From Anisakis pegreffii (lineage: Eukaryota > Nematoda > Chromadorea > Rhabditida > Anisakidae), in assembly GCA_035041965.1 (NCBI GenBank), contig JAPYMA010002625.1:1-64000 (forward strand): a stretch of 64,000 nucleotides of DNA. Reading direction: 5' to 3'. Below, piece by piece: positions 1 to 13,100 of the stretch. Positions within the stretch are counted from its first letter, which is position 1. Every line of letters begins with the position of its first letter. The notes under the pieces were generated by a model, which had not been told where the DNA came from, made no database searches, and saw only the letters and a list, made by a program, of their open reading frames with translations. The position numbers and the translations under genes were made by a program.

Positions 1-174
1 GTTTATCATTGCAGCATCAGTCTGACTGTCATTAAATATCATTACGAGGGAGAGGATCTTCGAGTCACCCAAATAGCGACCCGACTCTTCAGGATGAGTG
101 GTCCAGGCGAACTTTTCAGACCTACCGCTAACTTCATAAGGCAATTCATACCCTACGTTCGTGAAACTCATTTT
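1..174. other. Possible edge exon, strand unresolved
   Basis: Both strands are open here. On the plus strand a frame runs from the window edge to a TAA at 172-174 and could be the last exon of a gene to the left. On the minus strand the frame is open from about 165 down to base 1, with an AG-type acceptor just above it. Neither translation was recognised, so no function is proposed. The segment is listed because it is the only exon-like stretch at the left edge. Confidence 0.25.
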
Positions 175-2102
175 TAAAGGGATATTTTTTTCTTCTCATA
201 TGCCAGTGCAGCTCTGAGCCAATTCTAGGACTAAGGATCAAGCAAAAAGTAATACAATAAGAAAAAAGATGAGCTGACAAAATAACTAGCCTCTGTGTCG
301 TCGAAATCCGATGGCGACTCTCGAACACCAATGCCTACTGTTGATCGAACCATTGAGCACCTGAAACATATGTAGCAATCAGGAGTAAGAATCCGTTAGA
401 TTATATTCCAAAAAACGCACTCGACACGCCGAAAAATACATCAACAGCGAAGAAAAATCAAAATACTTCATAGATTTCACTACACCAATTTTCTACTGCA
501 AAACGCAACATTCTCAGGAAGTTTTCATTAAAGACGTTAACAAAATGACTTAAATTTATTATCAAATCGCAGAATGAGTAACGTCAATTAACATTAAACT
601 TTCTGGAACCGTAATCTTAGATATCTAATCATATCATTTGTGGTCTATTTAAAAAGTACACGAAAATGACGATAAAATGCGAATTTATCGCTGATAAAAG
701 CAACTATTCAGGAGAGCGCTCAATTATAATTCATGAATATGCTGAATTCGTTGAGTTCACGCAAACTGGTTATCATTTGCGCAATTAATGTGACTAATTA
801 ACCATATAATTAAAATTAATTAAGCTATATAACAAAAAAGTCGAGTATATGAACGTGAACTGAACGAACAGATAGTTCGCAGCGGAATCACTTCGGTATC
901 ATAGTGTTTAGTTTATAGCCGTATTTTATAGTGGAAATAAGGACAAAAATAGCTCAAACAAAACGGTTGCCTTGGAAAGCGATTAGAATCTTGTACATAT
1001 GCAAACATATCTGATTGGAGAAGGCTTTTGTTTTGTGGAAGTCATAAAAGATGTCAGACTTTGCGAGATAGAAAGTGAGCTAATTTCAACGTCTTTCTAT
1101 CACTGAACATCGTTTATTAGACTTCTTATTTTCTTTGCTACGTCATACTGGGATATTACGAAAAGCATTTTGGTGATGGAAGAGAACAATTTTGGTGATA
1201 AAAACTATGAGAGCGATTGTAACAGCAAGGAAAAGAGTGAGAACCTGTTAAAACTAATGAAAATCCTTTTAGGCCTTGAAAATAGGAGAATGTTGCCATC
1301 AACTAACCGCATTTTCATACCCGATTTAAAAAAACAACTTCACTAAGGCGTTCTATCATAACATATCAACTGCACGAAATACTAATTTCTAGGCATTACC
1401 CCTTAACACCTCTAAATTACACAAAATAGTAATTTCACCCCCCCATGAGAACCACTGGTATAAGGGCTTAGCATGACTACCAAACTCTTACAAACAAATA
1501 AATGAATGAATTATTCCACTGCTTCAAACCACCTTTATGCTCAGGTTTGCTCAGAACCACATCATTTCAGCACATTCTATTTACAATGATCAGTCTTTAC
1601 ATTACTTGAAAAACATCGACGCCACCATATTCAAACTAAAACTGTCCTCAGGTTTTCATTGAACCATGACTGTTTCCCAACATCATCGGATCATCTAGTT
1701 TCAGAAAAGTACATATTTTGTTGAGCTATTCTGCTCAACTCCAGAGAAATGGCTTAATTTCTTAATCTATCTGATATACAGGAGCGATTGGAATTCAGCT
1801 CATTTCAACAAATTACATGTTCATTGATGGATTTTTTTAGAATTGGGATAATCAGAAGCGCAATTTTAAAATAACACTGTCCTCAGGTTTGGAAACATAC
1901 TGTGGTGTCCTTATATCATCAGATTCTTTAGTTTCACAAAAACATACAAGTTCACTGTCATTTTTGCTTATTAATTTGAGAGAAACTGCCCAATTCCTCA
2001 GCTTCCTGCTACAATGGAGCGATTGCATTGCAACTGATTTCAATAAATTTTATCTGATTACATACATCAGGAATATCAGGGACAATATTATCACACCAAC
2101 AC
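175..2102. other. Non-coding stretch, AT-rich
   Basis: No convincing exon was found. PICK1 C-terminal exons would be expected here on the minus strand, but none could be recognised. The segment holds a diverged tandem duplication (about 1630-2050), listed separately. Confidence 0.5.
1630..2050. repeat. Diverged tandem duplication, unit about 230 bp
   Basis: Two adjacent copies (about 1630-1810 and 1862-2050) share ordered blocks: actgtcctcaggttt, a stretch around atcatcagat/atcatcggat followed by tagtttca, then gagcgattg and atttcaacaaatt near the right end. Between blocks the copies differ by many substitutions and small indels, so the duplication is old. It lies directly downstream (minus strand) of the last recognised PICK1 exon. 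Confidence 0.6.
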
Positions 2103-3108
2103 CATCTCCGATTTTCGAACAGAACGATAAGTATTCAAATTTCACATCCAAATATTTCTTCATTGTTAAATTCGTTTCAGCTATCGCCTTTTCAGCAAAA
2201 GTATTCAAGTCGCGTTTGATTGGATGTAAACTTCGCATTAGTCTGCAGATAAAATACGGGAATTTAAATGTACTTAGATTGATTCGAACCGCTCATTTCA
2301 GGACCGCATATTTGGATGTGAAAGTTGAATACTATTTGGACGGATGAAGAATGTTGTCTCCCTTTTATCATTTCCAGTATGGGAATGGCTTTTTCGATCA
2401 GTTGAGAGATTAGCGATAGCTCTCATTCAGTGGAATGAAATCTGGAAATTATTTAGATTCAAAAACTGAATTTAGAACTCCATACCAGCTGATATGAATG
2501 AACTGAGTGTTTGATCAGAAACGAAAGCAAGAAGATCGCATGGTAGGATAGATCAGTGCGCGTTGGAGGGAGGATTATGTGAGTATTTTTGAGTTTGAGC
2601 TGACAGAATAATTGATTCATAACCAACTTGAGCATCTGCTCGTTAATACAGCGATGTGCCTCACCAAACGCTAAGAAAGCCTTGTTTGCATCCGAGGAAC
2701 TCTCTCGAGCAGCCACCTTACAAAATAGATCGCCAAATTCTGGAATGTTCACTTCGTTATTGTAAGATTTACCATCAAAATATTTGCACTTTATTTCTTC
2801 CATCTATTCAGTTGATTCCGAAGTAAGATACCGCATTTCTGATCGTGAAAAAAGTGCCTCTTGAGGTAATACAAGTACGATAATCGAACAACAACGAAAT
2901 GCCAACCTTTCTGCGATCTGGTAACATTGTAGTGAGCTTCAAGCAATGCGCTTAAATGCCGTATCATTTTCCTATACAAATTTGCACTGATTTCGAGGCG
3001 ATTCAGTTTGCGTACGAGTTGATCGTTGCAAAAAATCGTTCGAGATAGACTCAGTGCATCCGCTGTCTCAGAAGCCATCGATTCAACAATGCGATGTTTC
3101 TTTTTTTT
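2103..3108 (-). CDS. PICK1: PICK1-like protein, BAR-domain portion (partial)
   Basis: Three exons join in phase: 3108-2907, 2739-2628 and 2242-2103. The product matches the arfaptin-homology/BAR domain of PICK1 in order: a segment with TADALSLSR and FCNDQLVRKL, then FGDLFCKVAARE and FGEAHRCINEQMLKL, then DLNTFAEKAIAETNL and KKYLDVKFEYLSFCSKIGD. In other animals PICK1 is a dimeric PDZ-BAR adaptor that binds curved membranes and traffics receptors such as AMPA-type glutamate receptors. Here the frame enters at Lys-rich codons after a GAG acceptor, with an in-frame ATG at 3078. No PDZ domain was found between this exon and the divergent PAQR gene starting near 3983. The C-terminal part of the BAR domain after FCSKIGD was not found either. 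It may be a fragment, or missing exons may lie out of view. The family call is firm; the gene ends are unknown. Confidence 0.8.
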
Positions 3109-3982
3109 CTCAGAGCTATATCTAAGGTACGACCACGCTGAGCGTCATAACTCTCCTAACTTCACAATTGGCGACAAAATTTAAAGGAGATTTCTATTGT
3201 ACTCAATCTCGGCTACAACATGGTATATATCATGAGTATAAATTTTTCCTGCCGAGTGGGTACCAATTGAAATTATTTGTTGCATTTTTGCACTTAACGC
3301 AAAATCGAAAATCTCGAACATGTCTTGATTAGTAGCAAATCTATCAGTTATGTTTTGTTCTCCTAGATCTGCACTACAAAATGATATATGTTATGCCCGG
3401 ATTTATTCCCACTGAATAGTTAAGAAATTCACATTTCTGAACATATATCAAATGACAATCCCACCTCCGTCACTTGGCGAACTGTCACTTCGTTCGTACT
3501 TGGCGAAGTGTGTGTATGCCGTTTTGATTTTACAAACCTCAAATACAAAATTACCGTTTCGACTTCTAATTAATTTGGCTAGATTGAAATTGTGATACCT
3601 TGTAACTGTTTGTTGACAACACCGTCATTCAGTCTCATCGGTAGCAATGGATCTAAAACAACCTCAGGTAATTTAGGATTATTGCTTCATCTTATTTTCG
3701 ATCCAGTTAGGTGTTGCCTGTTACCACAGTATCAGTTTGGATCTTTTGCTGTTAAGGCGGAAACCTATGTTCCTTTATTGTTTCGCATTTTTAAGGAGAA
3801 GAATTTTTAAAAATACCTGTATCATTCATACTGTTATGTCACACATGGTAATTATTTGTGAAAAGTAGCAAGATGTTAATTCTACCTAAGCGAGTTTCAT
3901 CGTTGCCATTGTTTTATATAATTGAAAAGAATTGAAAATATGACACATCTTCACGAAGAGTTAATCAGTTGTTTGTTTGAAG
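3109..3982. other. Intergenic region between divergent PICK1-like and PAQR genes
   Basis: About 870 bp separate the outermost recognised exons of two divergently oriented genes, so both promoters and any missing first exons should lie here. No PDZ-like coding sequence and no repeat was recognised. Confidence 0.4.
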
Positions 3983-6900
3983 ATTGTTGAAGTAGTACTG
4001 AAAGGTAGTGATGATGATGGCTCAACATCCGAATGTGATACTGCAGATGACGAACGGTCAAATCAGCGAATTCATAAGTCTTCCACTTGCATCTCAAGTG
4101 GTGTCTGTGATTCATCCAACAATAAAGAATGTGATCACATGAATAGACCAATGGTTCATGTCGGGGTCAGCCGTTTGTTACTGACATTAGTGCACAATAT
4201 CCACATTGCTCAAAACTGTTTTATCTCTGTGGTTGTATAATTGATATTTTCGAAATCATAAGCAATTATCGTTCGTTGCTTCATTCACGAAATATTAACA
4301 TATGTAAGCTGTGCTCATGACGTCACGCCCTCAAGAGCCAATTTATAGGACGTTTTACGGGAAGCTGAAGATATTATAAATGAGCGAACGCATTCGCCTC
4401 GAGTTAAAGCAGCTAATGGCTGTGCTGAAGTACTTGTTGATGAAGTCGACGTTCAGTACAGGTGGGTGAATTGGTGATAATTGCGTGTCCGATTGAATCG
4501 TTCTTGATTCGGAGTTTTGTTCCAAAATTCTCAGAATTCAGTTTGAATTGGTTTTTTAAATTTCGTTGTATATGATGAAGACATTTTATCAAAAATAAGG
4601 TTATGAAGAGCACTTGACGGTAAAGAGTTGAAATGGTGAGAAATATTTTCAGTCCAGGACATAGCAAACACCCAATAGAAGTTATTGTGAGACACGAAAC
4701 AGTTGTTTCACAAAAAGGAGGCGACGATTACAAATTGAATGCTGATAGTGAATCGACAACCATGCATGACTGTTCGCATCCTCTAATTGCATCGTCTAAT
4801 GTTCGTCAACAAGGGTCATCACGTTTTTATCGATCCACTGATGATACTGATGATGATGAAAAAGGTAATGACTGGTTCATTGTTATAATCCATCGTCTGT
4901 TATAATCCTTTCCCATCAGTCTAACCATTTATATACTACGATGTTCCAAATAATCGGAATGTGAATTCAGCCGTAATATTCCTTGTAGATGGTGCAAGAT
5001 ATATTTGCAAACAATTGATTTTATTTTCCTACTTTGTGCAGATTAACACTAAGGTATCAGTTATAACATTTTATCAGCATGTTCAGCAGTATTAGCAGCA
5101 ACAATGCTTACCGTCGATAGAAGACAACAGCATCGGGAAGGACGATGCGCTGCCGAAGAAAAAGCATCTAGTGGCAAAAAAAACGATACCTCGTCATCCC
5201 GAACGACAACAAGTAAATCTGTACAGAAGTTCGAAAAAGGTCATCGACGTGCATTTTCGATGCCCAGTTCAGGAGGAAATCGTATGACTCTGTCCATAGT
5301 AAACGACGATCAGTTGATGGTTAGTGTTTACTGTTTGGTTAGAATGATTGCTTATTTTCGTTTCCTTTATTTCTTCGGTTGTAATCGTTGGATATTAAAT
5401 GTGAATGAGCAGTCAAATGTTGATAAAGCAGCAAATTGAAATTAAAGTTGTATAATTCAAGGATGATGGTTTGCATAAACGACATGTGGTCCGCTACAAA
5501 CTTCAGCCACATAGACATCGTAATGCAAACAATACTTTACGATCGTCACCACACAATCCTCAACAACGTTCTGTTATTGACATGGAATATTCAGCTACAG
5601 GAGTATCATCAGCACCAGCAGTGGATCAAGATGATAATGAATTGGAAGTGAGTTTCAGCATCATAACAACAGTCTCTTATTGTTTACTCGAAAGGTTAAA
5701 GCAGAATTCAGTTCAAGAAGTAAAACTGAATGCTGCTTTCATAAGTGTACAGGCATCATTCGTTAGTGATATAGTTAAAAATTTGAATGATTTCAAGAAG
5801 TTGTTAACTGGAAAAATGAAGTTATCCCGTATAAGAAATGGGTGAGGTTGGGTTTTGTACGTTGCTTTTATCTGTCATTTGTTTATTCATTGTCATTTCA
5901 GATCGAAATAAACGAAGAAGAAATTGTAGGCGCCGCAACCGGTGATGAGAAATTTGGTACACGGACTGTCATCAAGAAGGTGTTTTTGGGGTTTTGATAT
6001 TCCGTGCTTAGGTGGATGTTGCTAATACGATAAAAATACTACTAATAATAATAATGTTGATAAACCCTTTATAGTATTGATAATTGTAAAGATTCAAACT
6101 TCTCTTCTACTTTATAGTTTTGGGAAGCACGTTGGAAGGTAACAAATTTCGAGTTTTTGCCCGTTTGGCTTCAAGATAACGAATATTTACGAACCGGTCA
6201 TCGCCCACCGTTACCAAGTTTTGTTTCGTGTTTCAAGAGTATATTCTCATTGCACACGGAGACTGGTAATATTTGGACGCATATGTTTGGTAAGTTGTTT
6301 GAGTTTCTATTCTCATATTTAACTTTTTGATGGTTGCTAGTTGAAGTTTAGTTGAGTGGTAATGGTGATAATAATGGATAAAAACAACAATAGTTCAGGT
6401 TGTGTTGCATTTGTTGGTGTGACGCTGTTTTTCTTGTTACGTCCCAATTCATTGGTGCAGTGGCCTGAAAAAGTGGTGTTTTCATCTTTCTTTCTGGGTG
6501 CAATCGTTTGTTTGGGTATGTCGTTTGCTTTTCATACGGTTCAGTGTCATTCGGTTGGTGTGGGAAGACTGTTCAGCAAGTAAGTTAGCTATTGAATTGT
6601 TGTTGTTGGCAAAACTTTTGATTTTCATGTATTTATATAGTTTTGATCTTTTTTGTTAATGCAGTTATATTTGTATGCATACATATGTGTATTATTAAAC
6701 TGCAGTTAGTAATCAGTCAAACTGCTTTTATAATACGGCTACTTCAGGTTGGATTATACCGGTATAACTTTTTTAATAGTTGGTTCCTTCATTCCTTGGA
6801 TCTATTATGGATTTTATTGTCGTACAGCGACGATGATCGTTTACATGTCAATGATCTTTATGCTGGGCATTGCGGCAGTCATTGTTTCACTATGGGATAA

Positions 6901-7891
6901 ATTTGCTGCGCCGAAATTTCGACCGGTTCGAGCCGGTGTTTTCGTCGCAATGGGTTTAAGCAGTAAGCGATCCTTTGTTCAGTTTAGTTTTTTGGATACT
7001 TGGCTCGTCATCAGTAAGTAGCAACAGTGAATTCAGCCTTTCTGACTTCACTGTCTCCTCCCCTGTTCGAACAGCATGTAATTGTGCTCATCAATGGAAT
7101 CACCTCATATAATCGGGCGAGTGGGAAAATTGGTGGAAATAATTTCGTTAATATCATGAGGATAGTAATAGCTGTAGTGAGAATCGAAAAATAAAATAAT
7201 GCCTAATAGTGGCGCATGATAATGTGAACTAAAAAGAGTGAAATGATTAATGAGAAGAGAGGAACAAAAGTGATGATTGTAGGTATTGTACCAGCGATTC
7301 ATCTTTTTATAACAGACGGTATTCGTGTTCTGTTGGATGAAGCATCATTGCATTGGCTTTTGTTGATGGGTTTACTCTATTTGACCGGTGCGGCAGTTTA
7401 TGCGAGTCGTACACCGGAACGTTGTTTCCCAGGAAAATGTGATTTATTGGTGAGTGAATTCATGTCTGAAGTTCGTTGAGATTGATTAAGCGATGAACTC
7501 TTTCGTTATAATCTTGTCGCCGAAATATGCATGAACATGTAATGTCGTAAAGCACTGGAGCACATAGGAGCATTGGCTTTAATTATTCTTATTACTTTTC
7601 TTTGCTTTCGATCGAAATTGTGCATCTTTTGATCAGCATTTACTAGGTGATTATGTCACCTTCTGTTGTCGTGTACTCACTCGACGATTATCACGTTTTG
7701 TTCAGTTTCAATCACATCAGCTCTTCCATATGTTCGTAGTTGTGGCCGCATTTGTGCATTTTCACGGCATCTGTGAAATGGCGATGAAAAAACTCGAGCA
7801 AGGCTCATGTGCAGAGCAAGTTTTGGATCGATATGGTATCCAGTTCCAGCCATCTTCACTCGACAATTGGTTCGGTCTAGATTCTTTGTGA
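3983..7891 (+). CDS. PAQR: Adiponectin-receptor-like PAQR membrane protein
   Basis: Eleven exons join in phase: 3983-4153, 4349-4461, 4653-4864, 5087-5319 (alternative acceptor 5099), 5462-5647, 5902-5979, 6118-6289, 6399-6579, 6748-6962, 7283-7449 and 7706-7891 (TGA). The first ~310 residues are hydrophilic, Ser/Asp-rich and unrecognised. The conserved core begins with FWEARWK and continues through GHRPPLPSF and SLHTETGNIWTHMFG, then about seven hydrophobic segments. AdipoR zinc-site features are present: AFHT..CHS, the Asp in LDYTG, and QSHQLFH near the C-terminus. AdipoR-family proteins sit in the membrane with an internal N-terminus; nematode PAQR-1/PAQR-2 maintain membrane fluidity and lipid desaturation. 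I cannot decide between PAQR-1 and PAQR-2. The first exon lacks an early Met, so the true start is unresolved. The 5' two exons are less certain than those from 6118 on. Confidence 0.93.
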
Positions 7892-10165
7892 AAATTTGCG
7901 TTGGACAATAGTCATATCAAGTATGATGGAAATAACGCAAATAAAATGAATGCAACAAGTAATGCTAGTAACGTATTCGATAATCAGTGATGTGAACAAT
8001 CATGCTTACATACTTACTGTAATGTGCAATTTCAACAATGTGCGTCTTCTGTGTGATGGTGTTTGCACATTTACTGCCGTTTAGTTCTATCGTCAGTTAT
8101 CATAATTACGAATTGTATCCGCATTGAACTGCTTTATGTGGTGTTGACGCTTCGAGCATAAACTGACGTTGCCGCTTTGGTTATGTTATCGAATCCAGCA
8201 AGTTTCACATCGATGTTCATTTGTTCTGTCCAAATCAATCGCCTTCTACCTCTTGACTGTTTCCAGTTTGGAGACGGTTCATGTAAAAGCGATCGTTTCG
8301 CTATTGTATTGTCATCACGCCTCAAAATAAGTCCAACGAGCTTTCACGTTTTCCTACGCCCTTTCAGATGACAATCGTGGTATGATATGCATATCTAAAT
8401 AATAATAATAATAATAATGAGAAAGTATCAGTTCTGAAGATAGAATGGAGAATCAGTGCAGTTTGTAGTGCATATTTCGTATATGTTTTTCTTGAAGAAT
8501 TGACGAAATGAAGGCAATTACAAAACGGTGTCTCTGCGAAGGATTCTATCGTTGGTGTATTTGTTTGCATGTTCAGTTGTTTCGGATCATCACATTCAAG
8601 TTGATGAAATTTTTGACATTCTAAATGTTCATAAACGAATGTTCATAAAGATGAGTATGTTGTAGATAGATTGAGGTTTTTTCTAACATTTTCGATCGTC
8701 AATGACGATGATTTGAACGCTCGTTTCGTTTATGTCATTGTTTTTACTGCACTTATATTTTATGCTGCTCATATCAATAGAATGATCATCAAATACATTT
8801 TTTCTTTTTCTTAATTTCGCTTTGAATGAACCAATTAATTCGGTATGTCTGTCGATCATCGCTATGGATCTACTCGGTTTCATTAATTGTTTATTACTGA
8901 TACTGAAGGATTACTGATTCACTACTGTTGGTTGTTTCAAACGGCTACTCTGAACGGTCGTTGGACAAATGTTCAGTCGATCAATCGGAATGTATTTTCG
9001 GGTTCTTTCTCTGTCATAAAGTTTGTTGAAAAAGGGCACTGAGTACTTTTTGAGTCCCTTTCCGTAGAAATCACAATATGGGAGAGTAGCCCGAAACCTC
9101 CGTGCTTGCCAAATCAATAATCCAAATCAGAATTTCATAAAGACATGATTCCCAACGCTATTATCGTTAGGTTCCCCGAAAGGAGAGTGTAATATTGATG
9201 ATAAAGGAGGCATTGACTCAGAGTGAGTTGAATTCACTGATTAAATGAATATCTGTCATTGTTGTTGTTGTTGATCGTTTGATATGTTATAAGTTGATAT
9301 CGTGTGGCAATTGTTTCATAACTTGTAAAATGACTCTATTCGTATGTTCTCCAGCAAACAAATACTCTCATAAAGTTTGGCAAAAATGTTTACAACTAAA
9401 AAATTTTTCATATACGCAACGATGTGTTTTCTATTGCGTCGTTTGATCCACAGTGTTTTTCATTTTGTTCGATTGCGATTTTAACTATAATATTTTTCAT
9501 TACTTTTATATAATTAAACAAGAAATCATCTAATTATCTTTTTTACTGTAAAATGCAACTTCAAATGGGCTCGCTTGCAAAAATGGGCAAAAAGTTTGCA
9601 TTTTTTAATAAATGAGGTGAAGGTGTAACGAATGTTCTGTCATATGCGAATGGCACATGTTGAGGTCAGTGAATGTAAGTCGCATACCGAATTAACATTA
9701 TACATTTGGTGGTTGATAGCTGGCAAGTGTCGGTAAGAAGAACTTTATTCAGATGAGAATAATTATATTTATGCTAGAAGATTTGGTTTTGAGATTGAAA
9801 AAAAAGGTATTTTCGATGATGCTGATGATGATGAGGTATTTCAAATGAGTGAATGAAAAAGTTGGGTCGGCTGTGTGTTTTTTAAACTGAATTTTCGATC
9901 GATTGCATCGTTGAGATAAAGTAAAGGCGAATTGTGCACACAAAAACGGAAATAAACAAAATAATCTCTCAGCAGGAGTTTCTATTATAAAAGCATCAGA
10001 AAGTTGACGTGGAAGAAGCATGCGGAATCTAAAGCACATTCTTTTGTTGGAAAAGGAACAGCGGAAGTAAATTGATGGTCAGCAACTGAGAATGGTGTGA
10101 TGAAATGATTGATTCCTTGATAAGACAAATGGTTTGATCAAAGACATCAGTCACATTGAACGGAT
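7892..10165. other. Intergenic region between convergent genes
   Basis: This lies between the 3' ends of the PAQR gene (+) and the dihydropyrimidinase gene (-). No coding exon was recognised. It contains a short AAT microsatellite near 8397-8418 and one copy of the SINE-like repeat at about 9061-9250. Confidence 0.5.
9061..9250 (+). repeat. SINE-like dispersed repeat, copy A
   Basis: Alignable by eye with 41605-41819 (same orientation) and 62879-63102 (reverse orientation). Shared blocks in order include gggaga.tagcccgaaacct, ttgcc..aat.aataatc, a block ending ttatcgttag, aaaggagagtgtaatattg, and aggcat...gagttg followed by an AT-rich tail with gattaaatgaat. Confidence 0.65.
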
Positions 10166-13100
10166 TCAGAAGGTAACAGAAGAGTGACCACCTGGTGGAT
10201 GATGCAAATTTTTCGAAGCAGTGAAAGTAGTTGTGGATGTTCCCGTTATTTTCGACTGAAAAGTATTTATTTCACCAACTTTATCTTGTGTTTTTCCTGA
10301 AAGTGAAAAAAATTAGAAAAATAATCTCAGGAAACTTTTATTTTTCAAATAAATTCCATCGATGAGTTATAAATTGTACGTTCTAGATATGAAAGCATAT
10401 TGGATGGTTACAATTTCAAAAGACCTGTGGAGAGTGTTCGACTGGTCAATCAATCAAAATCGATTTTAAGCGCTTTGAAAAGGAGTTACATCTATAAAAC
10501 GAACGAGCCCCTGAATGACTCATAGAAGTTCTTCCCGAACATTGCTATGCGTAGGATAGTGTCCGTATAAAATAATAAGGGTCACTGGCACAAGTTGCTC
10601 GTAAACAATATAAAAGATCGAAACATTAATTTGCTTTTCGCTGAACATGATTTGATTTGTCTCATTGAACATGATTTTGAACAGCTCATGTACTAATCTT
10701 TGAAAGTTGTTCGTTTCTTGATGATCTATATCAATATCATATGTGTGTATATTTATAAGTGCATGTTCTTTTACTGTCAAATGAATGGTATAGACCCCAC
10801 ACATTTAGAATGAACACTGCTTATTTTCAACCGCTCATTCGAAGGTTTGAGCTCTCGAAAATCCTCATTTTCCACTGGAACTCGTCAAGTGGAAAATTTG
10901 CAAATAGTTTCTACTCATATGATAAAATGAGCGTTGAAAGGTATTATAATTTGATGTTAACAGACGACTTTGATTCTACAATATAAATCTACCAATTTTT
11001 TCGTTCTCATTTGATGGTGTTGCCCTTACGTTTGCCGGAATTAAATTTCGTTGAACAGAACGTGGTGCCCTTAGCTGAAAAAAAAAAAAAAGAAAGTTAT
11101 CAACTATCAACAACAATTTCCTTCATTCATTTTCCGTTCAACGCTTATTTGTTCACAAACTAACAAATCCAAAAGCAAATGAGTGGCACAGTTCTTTTCG
11201 AACGAAAATAAATCATTTTGAGTGGTCAGTTTAAATTTCGTTTTTTTTTTCTCGTTCAACGGTGTCCGGGTACTCGTGCTATTATCTCCCATATAATTGC
11301 TAGCCAACTTCGACTGTCAAAGTTCGATAGAACAGTGATTTTGTGGAAGATATGATCCAATTGTCTGGCTTGTTTTTCTGTGACGCAGTAAATAAGATTT
11401 TGCATTTTATAAAAGCGAAACAGTTCAAGTTACCAGGAAGTTCTTAAGAAGTCTGAAATTGACGATTAAATTTTTGATTTCGGGATTCATAAAGCGAAAC
11501 TAGACGAATAAGAGACTATACAATTTTTTTGAAAAATCTAAACACCTGAGCACGTTGCGATATTGTTGCAAAGCAATATTTTGAGAATGGTGTGAGCTTG
11601 ACAAAACGACCAAATCCACGCTCAACATTCAATTGACCATTCTCCCAAACCACTTCACCTCGACAAATCGTTCTCTCGCAAACGCCATGCACCTAAAACG
11701 CATGAATTCTACTGATTCACTGGGTAGTTCCGCACCATTCATATCACTACTTACGAGTTCATATCATATCCTTTTGACATTAAAACTTCACGAATTGAAC
11801 AAGTAATCATTCATACGATGCACATATTCATCGGTACGAATAATCGATTGGAGATTTCAGTTTGCTAGTTACTTTCAATTGATCCAACAAAGCAGTGCTG
11901 CAGAGCGCATAGAAAGCCGAATAAAGTTGAATGGTAGTCGTCAAGAAGATATTCCATCCAAAAATGTTGTGTACTACAGAATAAAACAAAGAAATGAAGC
12001 AACAAACAACTAACGGTCATGCCTTCGAAAATATTGAAATCGCATGCATGATGATGCGTCTTTGCCGAAATCGTTCGCTTAGCATCGCCATTCCAAATGA
12101 TCAAATCTGCGTCGGAACCGACCGCAATACGACCCTCGAAATAAAATAATTTAAAACGTCCGCTTTCCTCTCATAAAACTTCATGCAATCATTTGTTGTG
12201 AACATGAAATTGAGTTATTGGTAGTCGCTCGAATGAGCTTAGCAATTATGCTTACGATGAACAAATCCATCAACGTTAATTTCGTTGAGAATATTTGTTT
12301 TTGTAAAAAAAATATGGAAAGGATTAAATTCTGTAAGTGAATGCAACTTTTACTCTGTAAGTAATTTTCTTTCAATATTGTGCAACAAAATCATCCAAAA
12401 ATAACAATCCGATTTCAAACAGTAACCTTCATTCTCTTTCAAAATGTCCCACTTCCCTCTTATACACTCCCAATTTTCAGTGTTGAGTTCAGATCTAGAA
12501 TTCTTTGGATTTCGCTCCTAATGAACTTCAAGGCTTTGAGGTTTCTCCGAGGAATCTCAAAAAAATTTCCCCCATTATCGGGACATGAGACACTTTGCGA
12601 GTGTAGCATATAATCATTGTACGAATCATTCAAACGATTCGTGTGTGTATTATTATGAAGCAAAAAAAGGCGATCATAACTCAAAAATGCTCATATTAAG
12701 TAACTAATACGCAAACACATGCATCATATGCATAAATTGATTACTCGATCATATTAGATCATACCTTCCGAGGATATATGTTGAAAATTTTTGCAGCCGT
12801 TGAACTGAAAAATGATAATACAAAAATTGTTCGTGATCAAACGAATAACTTTAAAACAAAATTTCAGCGCGATTCTCATCTTTTTGAGACAGTTTGAGCT
12901 TGCGGATCCATTTTGGAATTAAGTATTGAACGAAATGAATGAATGAATGCAATCTTTAAGTGCAATTCAACCTTGTGATAGCCACAAAACGCATCGCATC
13001 AATTTTACCACCGCAAACGCCCTTCTCCCAAACGACACTCATACGATCTTCAATTCCATTAACACCGTTTGGTATTTTTGTAAAATCATTTCTACCAGCC

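Noticed and set aside
11516..11545. TAG at 11516 as the end of the dihydropyrimidinase
   Set aside because: A donor at CAG|GTGTTT joins in phase to the PPGG tail exon at 10255-10166; the read-through end remains possible but is less likely.
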